A DNA stretch of 63,174 bases from Pseudomonas crudilactis (GTDB lineage Bacteria; Pseudomonadota; Gammaproteobacteria; Pseudomonadales; Pseudomonadaceae), in assembly GCF_013433315.1 (NCBI RefSeq), contig NZ_WXVV01000035.1, positions 1 to 63,174 on the forward strand. The letters are read 5' to 3'. The number at the start of each line of letters is the position of its first letter. Position 1 is the stretch's first letter. Positions 9,578 to 17,241 of the stretch are shown here, in pieces. The notes under the pieces were generated by a model. The model was not told the DNA's origin. It did not search any database and was given only the letters and a program-made list of their open reading frames with translations. A program made the translations under genes and the position numbers.

Positions 9578-9604
9578 TTATCTGGCTGACCGGGTACATA
9601 TCCG

Positions 9605-9925
9605 TTGCTGCGGGTGTTGCTGATTAGGGTTCCGCCCTTACGGCGGGTCACTTTTTCCAGACGCCGAAAAAGTAACCAAAAAGGCTTGCTCCTGCGTGCG
9701 GCCCGCTCGCTGGGGCTCGGGGTTCCTTCGCTCCGGGATCCCTCCGGGCGCATCGCCTACGGTTTGCTTCGCTGCACCTCCTCTCGATGCATTTGGCTGC
9801 GCCAAACGGTCGCTGCGCTCCCACCCCCGGATGAATCCCTCCACTCAGCCTTCCGACGTCGCCCGTGGATCAAGATCAAGAGCGGCAGCCGAGCTAACGC
9901 TCATCCTGTTGAGTGGGGCGGCTTT
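9605..9925. repeat. Long interspersed non-coding repeat
   Basis: After the SulP gene comes about 300 bases made of overlapping small palindromes (CCGCCCTTACGGCGGG, CCCTCCGGG, TTTGGCTGCGCCAAA). The text CTTGCTCCTGCGTGCGGCCC is one I associate with a dispersed repeat of fluorescent pseudomonads. It is open on both strands without a ribosome binding site or protein-like composition, so I read it as a repeat and not as a gene. The assignment rests on memory and would need a genome search. Confidence 0.5.
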
Positions 9926-9960
9926 GCCGCTTGGGTTGTACGCACGTTAAAACTGTGTGC

Positions 9961-10102
9961 GAGCCTGCTCGCGAAGGCGGCCTGCCAGCCGACCAATTTA
10001 TTGCTGATGTACCCGATCCAACTGTGGGAGCGAGCCTGCTCGCGAAGGCGGCCTGCCAGCCGACCAATTTATTGCTGATGTACCCGATCCAACTGTAGGA
10101 GT
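9961..10102. repeat. Tandem duplication, two 71-bp units carrying REP halves
   Basis: Two adjacent units (9961-10031 and 10032-10102) are identical except for two bases near the end. Each carries GAGCCTGCTCGCGAAGGCGG plus a unique spacer containing GACCAATTTATTGCTG. The pattern fits slippage or unequal recombination at REP cores. Confidence 0.85.
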
Positions 10103-10183
10103 GAGCCTGCTCGCGATAGCGGTGTGTCACTCAAAGATGCTTTGAATGACACACCGCCATCGCGAGCAGGTCAGCTCCAACAG
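10093..10183. repeat. REPIN (inverted REP pair)
   Basis: A REP doublet with arms CTGTAGGAGTGAGCCTGCTC and a degraded inverted copy. The inner GGTGTGTCA/TGACACACC arms also pair. Confidence 0.8.
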
Positions 10184-10200
10184 CTTTTGTGTGGCCGGAT

Positions 10201-10713
10201 TCAGATGGCCGGAAAGTCGATATCGGTCAGCGCCGCGTTGTTCAGGTAGTTGGTCAGGCTCTGCACGGCCACCAGTGCAATCACTTCAATGATCTTCACG
10301 TCGTCGATCCCGGCAGTGCGGGCGGCGGCGATCTGTTCGTCACTCAAGTGGCCACGGCTTTCAGTCAACTGGCGGGCGAGGGTGGCGTAGGCGTTGAGTT
10401 CGCCCTGACGTGCGGCGACGATGTCCTGCGCCGAGAGCCCCGCCTTGCCGGCAAACAAGGTGTGTGCCGCCAGGCAATAGTCGCAACCGTTGACCTGTGA
10501 GGTGGCGAGGTACACCGCTTCTTTTTCCTGGGCGCTCAGCGAGGTCTTGCCGAGGATCGCCGAGGCTTGCACGTAAGTTTCGAGGGCTACCGGCGCTTTG
10601 GCCAGGGTGGTGAAGACATTGGGCAGGAAACCGATTTTCTTTTTCACGCCTTCCAGTACTGGGCGGCTGGCGTCGGTGGCGGTTTCGAGGCTGATTGCGT
10701 GGATGCGGCTCAT
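10201..10713 (-). CDS. Carboxymuconolactone decarboxylase / AhpD-family protein
   Basis: A 170-residue protein of the AhpD-like fold. The redox motif CDYCLAAH lies near residue 75, with its nearby histidine, as in alkylhydroperoxidase AhpD. The flanking region (LSAQEKEAVYLATSQVNGC and ALGTL-like C-terminal helices) is family-typical. Such proteins act as peroxidase partners or gamma-carboxymuconolactone decarboxylase relatives. The CxxC favours a peroxidase-like role. It is monocistronic and divergent from the AraC gene across a REP doublet. Confidence 0.88.
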   Translation of the reverse strand: MSRIHAISLETATDASRPVLEGVKKKIGFLPNVFTTLAKAPVALETYVQASAILGKTSLSAQEKEAVYLATSQVNGCDYCLAAHTLFAGKAGLSAQDIVAARQGELNAYATLARQLTESRGHLSDEQIAAARTAGIDDVKIIEVIALVAVQSLTNYLNNAALTDIDFPAI

Positions 10714-10866
10714 GGTGATTCTCCGAGAGTCCGGTACGAAGTGCGCCGGGGATGGAGTTCATGTTATTGAGTGAGGCTGGTGGATTGGCGGCAAATCGTC
10801 GAGGATATGCGGCAGATCGTCCAGATCAGGTGTTCGCTGACAGATTTGTGGTGACTGGACGGGCGT

Positions 10867-10935
10867 CTTCGCGAGCAAGCTCACTCCCACAGGGGAATGG
10901 ATTTCAAATGTGGGAGCGAGCTTGCTCGCGAAGGT
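10867..10935. repeat. REP doublet, tail-to-tail
   Basis: TTCGCGAGCAAGCTCACTCC and GGGAGCGAGCTTGCTCGCGAA face each other across GGGGAATGGATTTCAAA. This is the opposite arrangement to most doublets here. The same spacer type recurs at 54664 and 58629. Confidence 0.85.
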
Positions 10936-10995
10936 CGCGGCGCAGTCTCAGCGCTGAAAAGAATACGAGCCTCCCGATAACTATTGGAGCCGTCC

Positions 10996-11811
10996 ATGGA
11001 TCGCCTGTCTACCTTGCTCAGCCATTTCGGCGTGACTGCCGGCACTTTTCACAGTGGTACGTTTTGCGGCGTCGCGGTTCATGAAAACGAACCGGTCGGC
11101 CATGTGCATCTGTTGCAGGCCGGCGAGTTGCTGCTCAAGCCGGGCAGCGAACGTGAGATCCGCCTCAGTGAACCGTCGCTGATTTTCTTCCCGCGACCTT
11201 TCGCCCATCGCATGTTCGCCGACGAGGTGATGGACACCCAAGTGGTCTGCGCCACGCTGACGTTTGACGGCGGTTCCGGCAATGCACTGGCGGCGGCCCT
11301 GCCGGATTATCTGGTGCTGAAACTGACGGACATCCCGGAACTGGGCAACACCGTCGAATGGCTGTTCAAGGAAGCGTTCGAAGGGCATTGCGGGCGGGTG
11401 GCGGTGATGGATCGCCTGTTCGAACTGCTGGTGATTCTGCTGTTGCGGCATTTGATCAGCAGTCGCGAGCAGCAACCGGGGATGATCGCCGGGCTGGCTG
11501 ATCCACGTCTGTCGCGCGCCTTGAACCTGATGCACGAGCAACCGCAAAAGCCATGGAGCGTGGCGGATCTGGCCTCGGTCGCCAACCTGTCCCGCGCCGG
11601 ATTTGCCGAGCAGTTTCGCCGGATCGTCGGGCAGACGCCGGCCGATTATCTGCTGAGCTGGCGCGTCAGTCTGGCGCAGAAGCGCTTGCGCGAAGGCAAG
11701 CCGATTGCGCTGATTGCCGAGGAGGTCGGTTACGAAAGTCCTTCGGCGCTGGCCCGGGCGTTCCGGCGCAAGACCGGGCTCAGTCCTCGGGAGTGGAAGG
11801 CGGGAGCCTGA
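10996..11811 (+). CDS. AraC-family transcriptional regulator with cupin sensor
   Basis: A 271-residue regulator. The N-terminal half (residues 1-140) is a cupin-like domain (CGVAVHENEPVGHVHLLQAGELLLKPG, IFFPRPFAHRMF), the AraC_binding type found in repressors of neighbouring oxidoreductases. The C-terminal half has two helix-turn-helix motifs (VADLASVANLSRAGFAEQFRR, then IALIAEEVGYESPSALARAFRR). Start at ATG 10996. The divergent AhpD-like gene is a natural target candidate, an inference from position. Confidence 0.88.
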   Translation: MDRLSTLLSHFGVTAGTFHSGTFCGVAVHENEPVGHVHLLQAGELLLKPGSEREIRLSEPSLIFFPRPFAHRMFADEVMDTQVVCATLTFDGGSGNALAAALPDYLVLKLTDIPELGNTVEWLFKEAFEGHCGRVAVMDRLFELLVILLLRHLISSREQQPGMIAGLADPRLSRALNLMHEQPQKPWSVADLASVANLSRAGFAEQFRRIVGQTPADYLLSWRVSLAQKRLREGKPIALIAEEVGYESPSALARAFRRKTGLSPREWKAGA

Positions 11812-11814
11812 GGT

Positions 11815-12708
11815 TCATTTGGCGAATTTCTTCGCCCCGGTCACACACAGAATCACGCCCAACGTCACGGCGAGCATGCCGAGGCTGACCTGTTCATGCA
11901 GCAGCGTCGCCGCCAGCGCCAGGCCGAAAAACGGCTGCAGTAATTGCAACTGACCGACCGCCGCAATTCCGCCCTGAGCCAGGCCGCGATACCAGAACAC
12001 AAAACCGATCAGCATGCTGAACAGCGACACATAGCCCAGACACAACCACGCCGACAGGCTGATCGTGTTGAACGATGTGGGCGCCAGCCACAGACTCAGA
12101 ATCGTCATCAGCGGCAGCGACAGCAGCAGAGCCCAGCAAATCACCTGCCAGCCGCCGAGGGTTCGCGACAGCTTCGCGCCTTCGGCATAACCGAGGCCGC
12201 AAGCGAGAATGGCAGCGAGCATCAACAGGTCACCGGTGGGCGAAGCGCTCAGGCCTTGCGCAAGCGCGAAGCCGACCACCAGCGCGCTGCCGAGAATCGA
12301 GAACATCCAGAACACCGGTCGCGGCCGCTCACCGCCGCGCAGCACGGCAAAAATTGCCGTGGCCAGTGGCAGCAAGCCGACAAACACAATCGAATGCGCC
12401 GACGTCACGTGTTGCAGCGCCAGTGCGGTCAACAAAGGAAAACCGAGCACCACGCCCATCGCGACAATCAACAGCGACAGCCATTGATCACGCGCCGGCC
12501 GCCGCTCGCGAAACAGCCACAGCAGTGTCACCGCCAACACTCCGGCGATGGCGGCGCGGACCACGGTGAGAAACACCGGATCGAACTCCAGCACCGCCAG
12601 ACGCGTGGCCGGCAGCGAACCGCTGAAGATCACTACGCCGATAAAACCATTGATCCAGCCACTGGTTTTTTCCAGGGCTGGCGTCGTCAGATTCGAAGTC
12701 CTTTCCAT
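11815..12708 (-). CDS. EamA-family (DMT) transporter
   Basis: A 297-residue inner-membrane protein with ten predicted helices and two EamA repeats. Landmarks are INGFIGVVIFSGSLPATRLAVL at the N-terminus and FWYRGLAQGGIAAVGQLQLLQPFF in the second repeat. Proteins of this group usually export amino acids or related metabolites. It is divergent from a MocR-type regulator at 12783 with a 74-base gap, a pairing typical of regulator/transporter units. It converges with the AraC gene. Confidence 0.9.
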   Translation of the reverse strand: MERTSNLTTPALEKTSGWINGFIGVVIFSGSLPATRLAVLEFDPVFLTVVRAAIAGVLAVTLLWLFRERRPARDQWLSLLIVAMGVVLGFPLLTALALQHVTSAHSIVFVGLLPLATAIFAVLRGGERPRPVFWMFSILGSALVVGFALAQGLSASPTGDLLMLAAILACGLGYAEGAKLSRTLGGWQVICWALLLSLPLMTILSLWLAPTSFNTISLSAWLCLGYVSLFSMLIGFVFWYRGLAQGGIAAVGQLQLLQPFFGLALAATLLHEQVSLGMLAVTLGVILCVTGAKKFAK

Positions 12709-12782
12709 CGCCGTTCACGCTCAGAAGTGGGTTGCGTTGCGGTCATGCTAGAGCCGAGAATCAGCACAATCAAAGAATTGTC

Positions 12783-14129
12783 ATGGATACATCAGGCATG
12801 CCACGTTCGCGCTACAAGACACTGGTTGACGCCTTTGCGGCGGACATTCGCTCGGGCATGTTGCCGCCAGGTACACGGTTGCCGCCCCATCGGCAATTGG
12901 CGGCTCAGGAAGGGTTGGCGCTGGTCACGGCTTCGCGCGTGTACGCGGAGCTGGAAGCGATGGGGCTGATCAGCGGCGAGACCGGGCGCGGCACGTTTGT
13001 CCGCGAAACCTCGTTGTCGCCGGGGCAGGGCATCGATCAGAAACAAGTGGCGGTCGGCATGATCGACCTCAATTTCAATTACCCGTCGTTGCCCGGTCAG
13101 GCGGATTTGTTGCGCAGCGCGTTGCGCCAATTGGCGTTGTCGGGCGACCTGGAAGCGTTGTTGCGTTATCAGCCGCATGCCGGCCGTGCGCATGAACGCG
13201 CGTCGGTCGCTAGGCATCTGCTGATGCGCGGGGTGAAGGTCGAGGCCGAGCAAGTACTGATCGTCAACGGCGCCCAACAAGGGCTGGCAGTGACGCTGAT
13301 GGCGCTGCTCAAACCTGGTGATGTGATTGCCGCCGATGCGCTGACCTATTCCGGGTTCAAGGTGCTGGCAGAAGCGCTGCATCTGGAGGTCGTAGCCATT
13401 CCGCTCGGTGCTCAGGGGCCGGATCTCGCAGCGCTGGACAAACTCTGCCGCCGCCGCTCGGTGCGTGCCGTGTACAGCATGCCGACCTTGCACAATCCAC
13501 TGGGTTGGGTGATGCCCTTGGCGCAACGGGAGCAGTTGGTGGCGATTGCCCGTCGGCATGATCTGACGATCATCGAAGACGCTGCCTACGCGTTTCTGGT
13601 GGAAAACCCACCCCCGGCGTTGATCGATCTGGCGCCGGAGCGCACGGTGTACGTCTCGGGCCTGTCGAAAAACATCGCCACTGGCCTGCGCGTCGGTTTC
13701 ATTGCCGCCCCGACCGACGTGGTGCCAGCACTGGAACGCATCATCCGCGCCACGACCTGGAACACGCCGGGCGTCATGACCGCCATCGCTTGCGGCTGGC
13801 TCGACGACGGCACGGTGGCGCTGCTGGAGGAGCAGAAACGCATTGATGCCAAGGCGCGGCAGGCATTGGCGAGCGAAGTATTGAAAGGGCTGCCAAGCAT
13901 TGGCCATCCGGCGTCGTATTTTCTCTGGCTACCGCTGCCGGAAGATGTACGCGCCGATCAGATTGTTGTAGAGCTGATGCACAAGCAGGTTTCGGTCACC
14001 ACGGCTGAACCGTTTTCGGTGGCAAGCCATACACCGCACGCGATTCGACTGGCGTTGGGCTCGGTTGAGATGGACGTGTTGCGTCAGGCGTTGATGACCG
14101 TCAGAAAGATCATCGCGGCTTACCTGTAG
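12783..14129 (+). CDS. MocR-type GntR/aminotransferase regulator
   Basis: A 448-residue protein with an N-terminal GntR winged helix (residues 1-75, LPPHRQLAAQEGLALVTASRVYAELEAMGLI) fused to a fold-type I aminotransferase domain. The PLP lysine is in the YVSGLSKNIATGLRVGF segment, with the substrate-side asparagine in MPTLHNPLGWVM. MocR proteins bind PLP and act as regulators rather than as aminotransferases. The likely target is the divergent EamA transporter, inferred from position. Confidence 0.92.
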   Translation: MDTSGMPRSRYKTLVDAFAADIRSGMLPPGTRLPPHRQLAAQEGLALVTASRVYAELEAMGLISGETGRGTFVRETSLSPGQGIDQKQVAVGMIDLNFNYPSLPGQADLLRSALRQLALSGDLEALLRYQPHAGRAHERASVARHLLMRGVKVEAEQVLIVNGAQQGLAVTLMALLKPGDVIAADALTYSGFKVLAEALHLEVVAIPLGAQGPDLAALDKLCRRRSVRAVYSMPTLHNPLGWVMPLAQREQLVAIARRHDLTIIEDAAYAFLVENPPPALIDLAPERTVYVSGLSKNIATGLRVGFIAAPTDVVPALERIIRATTWNTPGVMTAIACGWLDDGTVALLEEQKRIDAKARQALASEVLKGLPSIGHPASYFLWLPLPEDVRADQIVVELMHKQVSVTTAEPFSVASHTPHAIRLALGSVEMDVLRQALMTVRKIIAAYL

Positions 14130-14175
14130 ACTCCCCCCTCGGCTGTGCCGCAGCTCTGAGGAGGGGCCTGCTGCG

Positions 14176-14207
14176 CTGGCCAGCGGGAGCAAGCTCCCTC
14201 GCCACAA
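14176..14207. repeat. REP remnant of a different type
   Basis: CAGCGGGAGCAAGCTCCCTC forms a hairpin and resembles a second REP family (GGGAGCAAGCTCCCTCGCCAC) distinct from the main GAGCGAGCTTGCTCGC type. Confidence 0.5.
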
Positions 14208-14252
14208 AGTGCTAATCTTGCGCCGCCGTTTTATGCAGAGCCGGACATCCAG

Positions 14253-14639
14253 ATGAAAAACACCGTATCACTCGCCCTGGCCTTGAGCCTCACCGCAAGC
14301 CTGTTCACCACTGCCGCTAATGCCGCAGGCGATCCCGACGCCGGCGCGAAAATTTTCCCGCGCCTGTGTGGCGGCTGCCATCAGGTCGGCGAATCGGCCC
14401 GTCCGGGATTCGGCCCACAGCTCAACGGCATCATCGGCCGTCCGGCTGGTACGTCGGCCAACTACGTGTATTCCGAGGCGATGAAGAACTCGGGGGTGAC
14501 GTGGAATCGCGAGATGCTGATCGCCTATCTGAAGGATCCGAAAGGTGTAGTGCCCGGTACGCGGATGATCTTCTGGGGGCTAAGTGATGAGGAGAAACTT
14601 GATAATTTGCTGGCGTACTTGCAAACGTTTTCCGGTTAG
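14253..14639 (+). CDS. Class I cytochrome c
   Basis: A 128-residue periplasmic c-type cytochrome. A signal peptide ends at about residue 24 (NAAG). The haem attachment motif CGGCH is at about residues 43-47. The distal methionine ligand is probably in PGTRMIFWGL, followed by the C-terminal helix (EEKLDNLLAYLQTF). It resembles mitochondrial-type cytochrome c (c2/c550) by spacing. It probably shuttles electrons to a dehydrogenase or oxidase partner, which is not encoded nearby. Confidence 0.9.
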   Translation: MKNTVSLALALSLTASLFTTAANAAGDPDAGAKIFPRLCGGCHQVGESARPGFGPQLNGIIGRPAGTSANYVYSEAMKNSGVTWNREMLIAYLKDPKGVVPGTRMIFWGLSDEEKLDNLLAYLQTFSG

Positions 14640-14990
14640 ATAAGGACCTTGTTGTTGAAGGGCAGAGGCGAGGAAGTGTTGTGCTGTTAAAAGCCTGAAA
14701 CTTGGTTGTAATGGTTTTCTGCGGCTTGAAGCAGGCGGCGATAAAGATTATTCAAAACTGATCTCAATGAGTGCGACGCTGTTTTTTGGATGACCTACAA
14801 TTGCGTCGAGAGAAGTTAAGTTCGTTGTCTGATCTGTCTTTCTCCCCCTTTCTGTAACGTTAATGAATCAAAAGTGTATCAGAGTAGATACAGGTTGATG
14901 TTTTTAGCGATGTAGATGTACATAAGTTCTGTTTGGTTTTTGCGTTGGCGCCTTCAGCGGCAGTTCAATCAATTAGCAGGATATTTAGCG
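14640..14990. other. AT-rich intergenic stretch of 351 bases
   Basis: GC falls clearly after the cytochrome gene. I see no protein-like frame and no clear terminator. It is the left border of the AT-richer islet that holds the amidase and its neighbour. Confidence 0.5.
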
Positions 14991-15734
14991 ATGACTACGG
15001 CAAAAGACTGGAATGTGCTCGTTCCCGAGAAAAATCGCTTGGTGACGCCGAATAAAAACGAACGGAAGTCATCTGCGGGGCTGCCTACTCATATCGTCAT
15101 TCATGTCACTGGCACGAACAATCTTTCATCGGTCACGAAAACATTTCTCGATGATCATTCTGTGAGTGCTCATTACCTCGTTACCAAAGAAGGAGTGCTC
15201 TATCAGTTCGCCCCTGATGGGTATCGAGCTTGGCATGCAGGTATTGATTCAGGCGCACGGTCTCTTTACAACCAAGGTGCTCAGCACTGGATGAAGTATC
15301 TGAAGTTCTTCAAGTGGTACAAGGGTTATCCGAAGGATGCAGTCTACGTTGACGTCGACCTTAACCCTGTCTGGGACGAAACAGAGGCTGCCTTCGTTCG
15401 TCGAGCAGACGGCCAGATCTGGTCCGAATACGATTACTTCGTGAATCGTTGGCCGGGGGAGAATCAGCCGGTCAATTTTGCACAGGATCCAGATCCCAAC
15501 AATTACTCCATTGGTATCGAAACACTGGGGTTTGGAGCAAAAAGCGCTGATCCCGCAGTCTACACAGACGCCATGTATCAGTCTCTTGCGCAACTGGTCA
15601 GTGACTTGTCAAAAAAATACGAGATCCCTATGGAAAAAGGTCGAGTGGTAGGGCATGAAGATGTCAATCCAATAGGCCGTTTTGGTTGGGACCCAGCACC
15701 GGGCTTCGATTGGAGTACTGTGCGTAAATCCTAG
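14991..15734 (+). CDS. N-acetylmuramoyl-L-alanine amidase domain protein
   Basis: A 247-residue peptidoglycan amidase of the Amidase_2/PGRP fold. The zinc ligands are probably the His in IVIHVTG (residue about 41), the His in VVGHEDVNP (about 222) and the Asp in GWDPAPGFDW. The large insert (residues 105-160) is unusual for AmpD. There is no signal peptide, so export would need a dedicated system, or the enzyme acts on cytoplasmic muropeptides. Start ATG 14991 has AGCAGGA upstream. Codon use is more AT-rich than in the neighbours. A membrane protein gene follows after 39 bases. A secreted toxin is possible, but AmpD-like recycling or a phage-derived origin is not excluded. Confidence 0.8.
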   Translation: MTTAKDWNVLVPEKNRLVTPNKNERKSSAGLPTHIVIHVTGTNNLSSVTKTFLDDHSVSAHYLVTKEGVLYQFAPDGYRAWHAGIDSGARSLYNQGAQHWMKYLKFFKWYKGYPKDAVYVDVDLNPVWDETEAAFVRRADGQIWSEYDYFVNRWPGENQPVNFAQDPDPNNYSIGIETLGFGAKSADPAVYTDAMYQSLAQLVSDLSKKYEIPMEKGRVVGHEDVNPIGRFGWDPAPGFDWSTVRKS

Positions 15735-15773
15735 TCATTAGAGTATTTCCACGTCTGTAAGGAGTAATGTCAC

Positions 15774-16433
15774 ATGTTTCTGGAAAAGAACTGGGCATTG
15801 ATCGCCGGATTGTGCTCAGGAGTTGCCACATTGTTGTTCCTCATGGCATTGATCATCATGACGATGATTGTTGCTCCTGTACCCGACAGCAGCAGGATTA
15901 TTGTTGTAACAGTCATTGCGTTGGGAATGGCGCTGGCCAATGCATTCATCGGCGGCAATGCAGCGGCAACAGGACGACTTCCATTGGTTTTCGAAAAGTA
16001 CTCTCTTGAGTTTAGTGCGGTTGGAGGTGTCGCGACGTTTTTGATTGTTTTTATTGTAGGTTCGATCTTTTATGTGTCTGGGGCGGATCAAGTTGTCAGG
16101 CCCTGGGATAAAAAATTATCTACGTTGAAAAGTGCAGGTGTTCGTATTTCAAATGTGGATGACTCTATGACTGTTCGGGTTAACGGCCAACCGGTCGTTG
16201 AAGCCTTCTATGGGAAAGCGCCAGCGGAAGTCGATGTGCTGAAGTTGCTGAGGAGAGGTGTGAATGATATCGAGGTAGAGATAAAAAATAATCAGTTTGG
16301 TGGCTGTTCGGGAAATTTGAAACTGATTGTGAATGGTGAGGAAGATCAACGGTTCCATTGGTCCTGGAAAAACAATTTTGCCGAATCTAACAGCGTATGT
16401 TTTGCTGAAAAAGAGACGCTGACGATTTCTTAG
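15774..16433 (+). CDS. Hypothetical membrane protein with C-terminal soluble domain
   Basis: A 219-residue protein. Three hydrophobic segments (residues about 9-31, 41-62 and 78-103) are followed by a 115-residue hydrophilic domain rich in beta-type sequence (VRVNGQPVVEAFYG, INDIEVEIKNNQF-like) with two cysteines near the end. With an odd number of segments the C-terminal domain may be periplasmic. GGAG precedes the ATG. It is AT-rich like the amidase gene just upstream. I recognise no family. An immunity role for the amidase is a positional inference only. Confidence 0.7.
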   Translation: MFLEKNWALIAGLCSGVATLLFLMALIIMTMIVAPVPDSSRIIVVTVIALGMALANAFIGGNAAATGRLPLVFEKYSLEFSAVGGVATFLIVFIVGSIFYVSGADQVVRPWDKKLSTLKSAGVRISNVDDSMTVRVNGQPVVEAFYGKAPAEVDVLKLLRRGVNDIEVEIKNNQFGGCSGNLKLIVNGEEDQRFHWSWKNNFAESNSVCFAEKETLTIS

Positions 16434-16646
16434 TGTGTTTGATTTTTCCCACCTTGAGGCAGACTCAGCAATTGTTGGTCAGTGCAATCACCTGAGTACT
16501 TCAGTTCAAATCAACGGTTCGCCCAAGGCCTTCATCAATACCCACGCTCGATCATGCAATTGCCAGGTGTTTTTCGAACATGAGTGTCGGGTCGGTGTCA
16601 GCGCCACGCCTTGTTCGCGATTCAAGTATTGCGATGGTCGGGCGAT

Positions 16647-16835
16647 ATGCCGGACACCCATTCCCTGATTGAAAATGACATGAAAAAACTGTTCGGCGTT
16701 ATGGCTGACCTCGTTTTCAACACCATCGCCTATACACCGGAGCAATACGCAACGGATCCCGAGGCGTTGCGCAAGGCATTCAGTCATGTGTCTGATCTGG
16801 TGGTCAATAAGCTGGTCGAACACTTGAAGCAGTAA
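16647..16835 (+). CDS. Small hypothetical protein, 62 residues
   Basis: A short frame reading MPDTHSLIENDMKKLFGVMA and then a helical, soluble sequence ending KLVEHLKQ. Its codon use looks more like the Pseudomonas background than the islet. An alternative start is the ATG at 16680. It is short and lacks a recognised family, so it could be a gene or a remnant. Confidence 0.4.
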   Translation: MPDTHSLIENDMKKLFGVMADLVFNTIAYTPEQYATDPEALRKAFSHVSDLVVNKLVEHLKQ

Positions 16836-16947
16836 TCTGCACAAGGCAATGCTGCTCGTGGAACGCTGCATCCAGTCACAGGTCGATAGGGTACTTATGC
16901 GTTATTTACCTATTGCCCGGCGTCCCGTCGCACTCAAGGAACCCACC

Positions 16948-17241
16948 ATGAAATCTTTGTTATTGGCAGCGCCGCTGTTGTTTGTCACCGGCCTGGCCCA
17001 CGCTGGCATCCCCCTGCTCAACGCCATGTGCCCGGGCAAGATCGAAGTGCATGCCGATGAGGGCGGGCCGATCTACATCAATGGCAAGGAAGGCAAGTTG
17101 AAGAGATACAACGACAATTACTTCGAGGCCAAAGGCGCGGGCGTGACCATTTCTCTGAGCATCAATCCTGATGGTTCACCGGCGGTTTCATACACCGGAA
17201 AGAACAGGGCCAACGGGATTTGTGAACTGAAGAAAGCCTGA
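16948..17241 (+). CDS. Small secreted hypothetical protein
   Basis: A 97-residue protein with a clear signal peptide ending in AHA (about residue 18). The mature part has two cysteines (NAMCPGKIEVHAD and NGICELKKA) that could form a disulfide, and the central sequence GGPIYINGKEGKL. It ends exactly where the convergent diguanylate cyclase gene begins its stop. It follows AAGGAACCCACC. No function is recognised. Confidence 0.7.
   Translation: MKSLLLAAPLLFVTGLAHAGIPLLNAMCPGKIEVHADEGGPIYINGKEGKLKRYNDNYFEAKGAGVTISLSINPDGSPAVSYTGKNRANGICELKKA

Noticed and set aside
9605..10078. Plus-strand frame of 157 codons after SulP
   Set aside because: No ribosome binding site, and it runs through a palindrome-rich repeat and two REP halves.
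14640..16850. Prophage or genomic island
   Set aside because: No integrase, att repeats, phage structural gene or tRNA is visible; only base composition and two genes support foreign origin.
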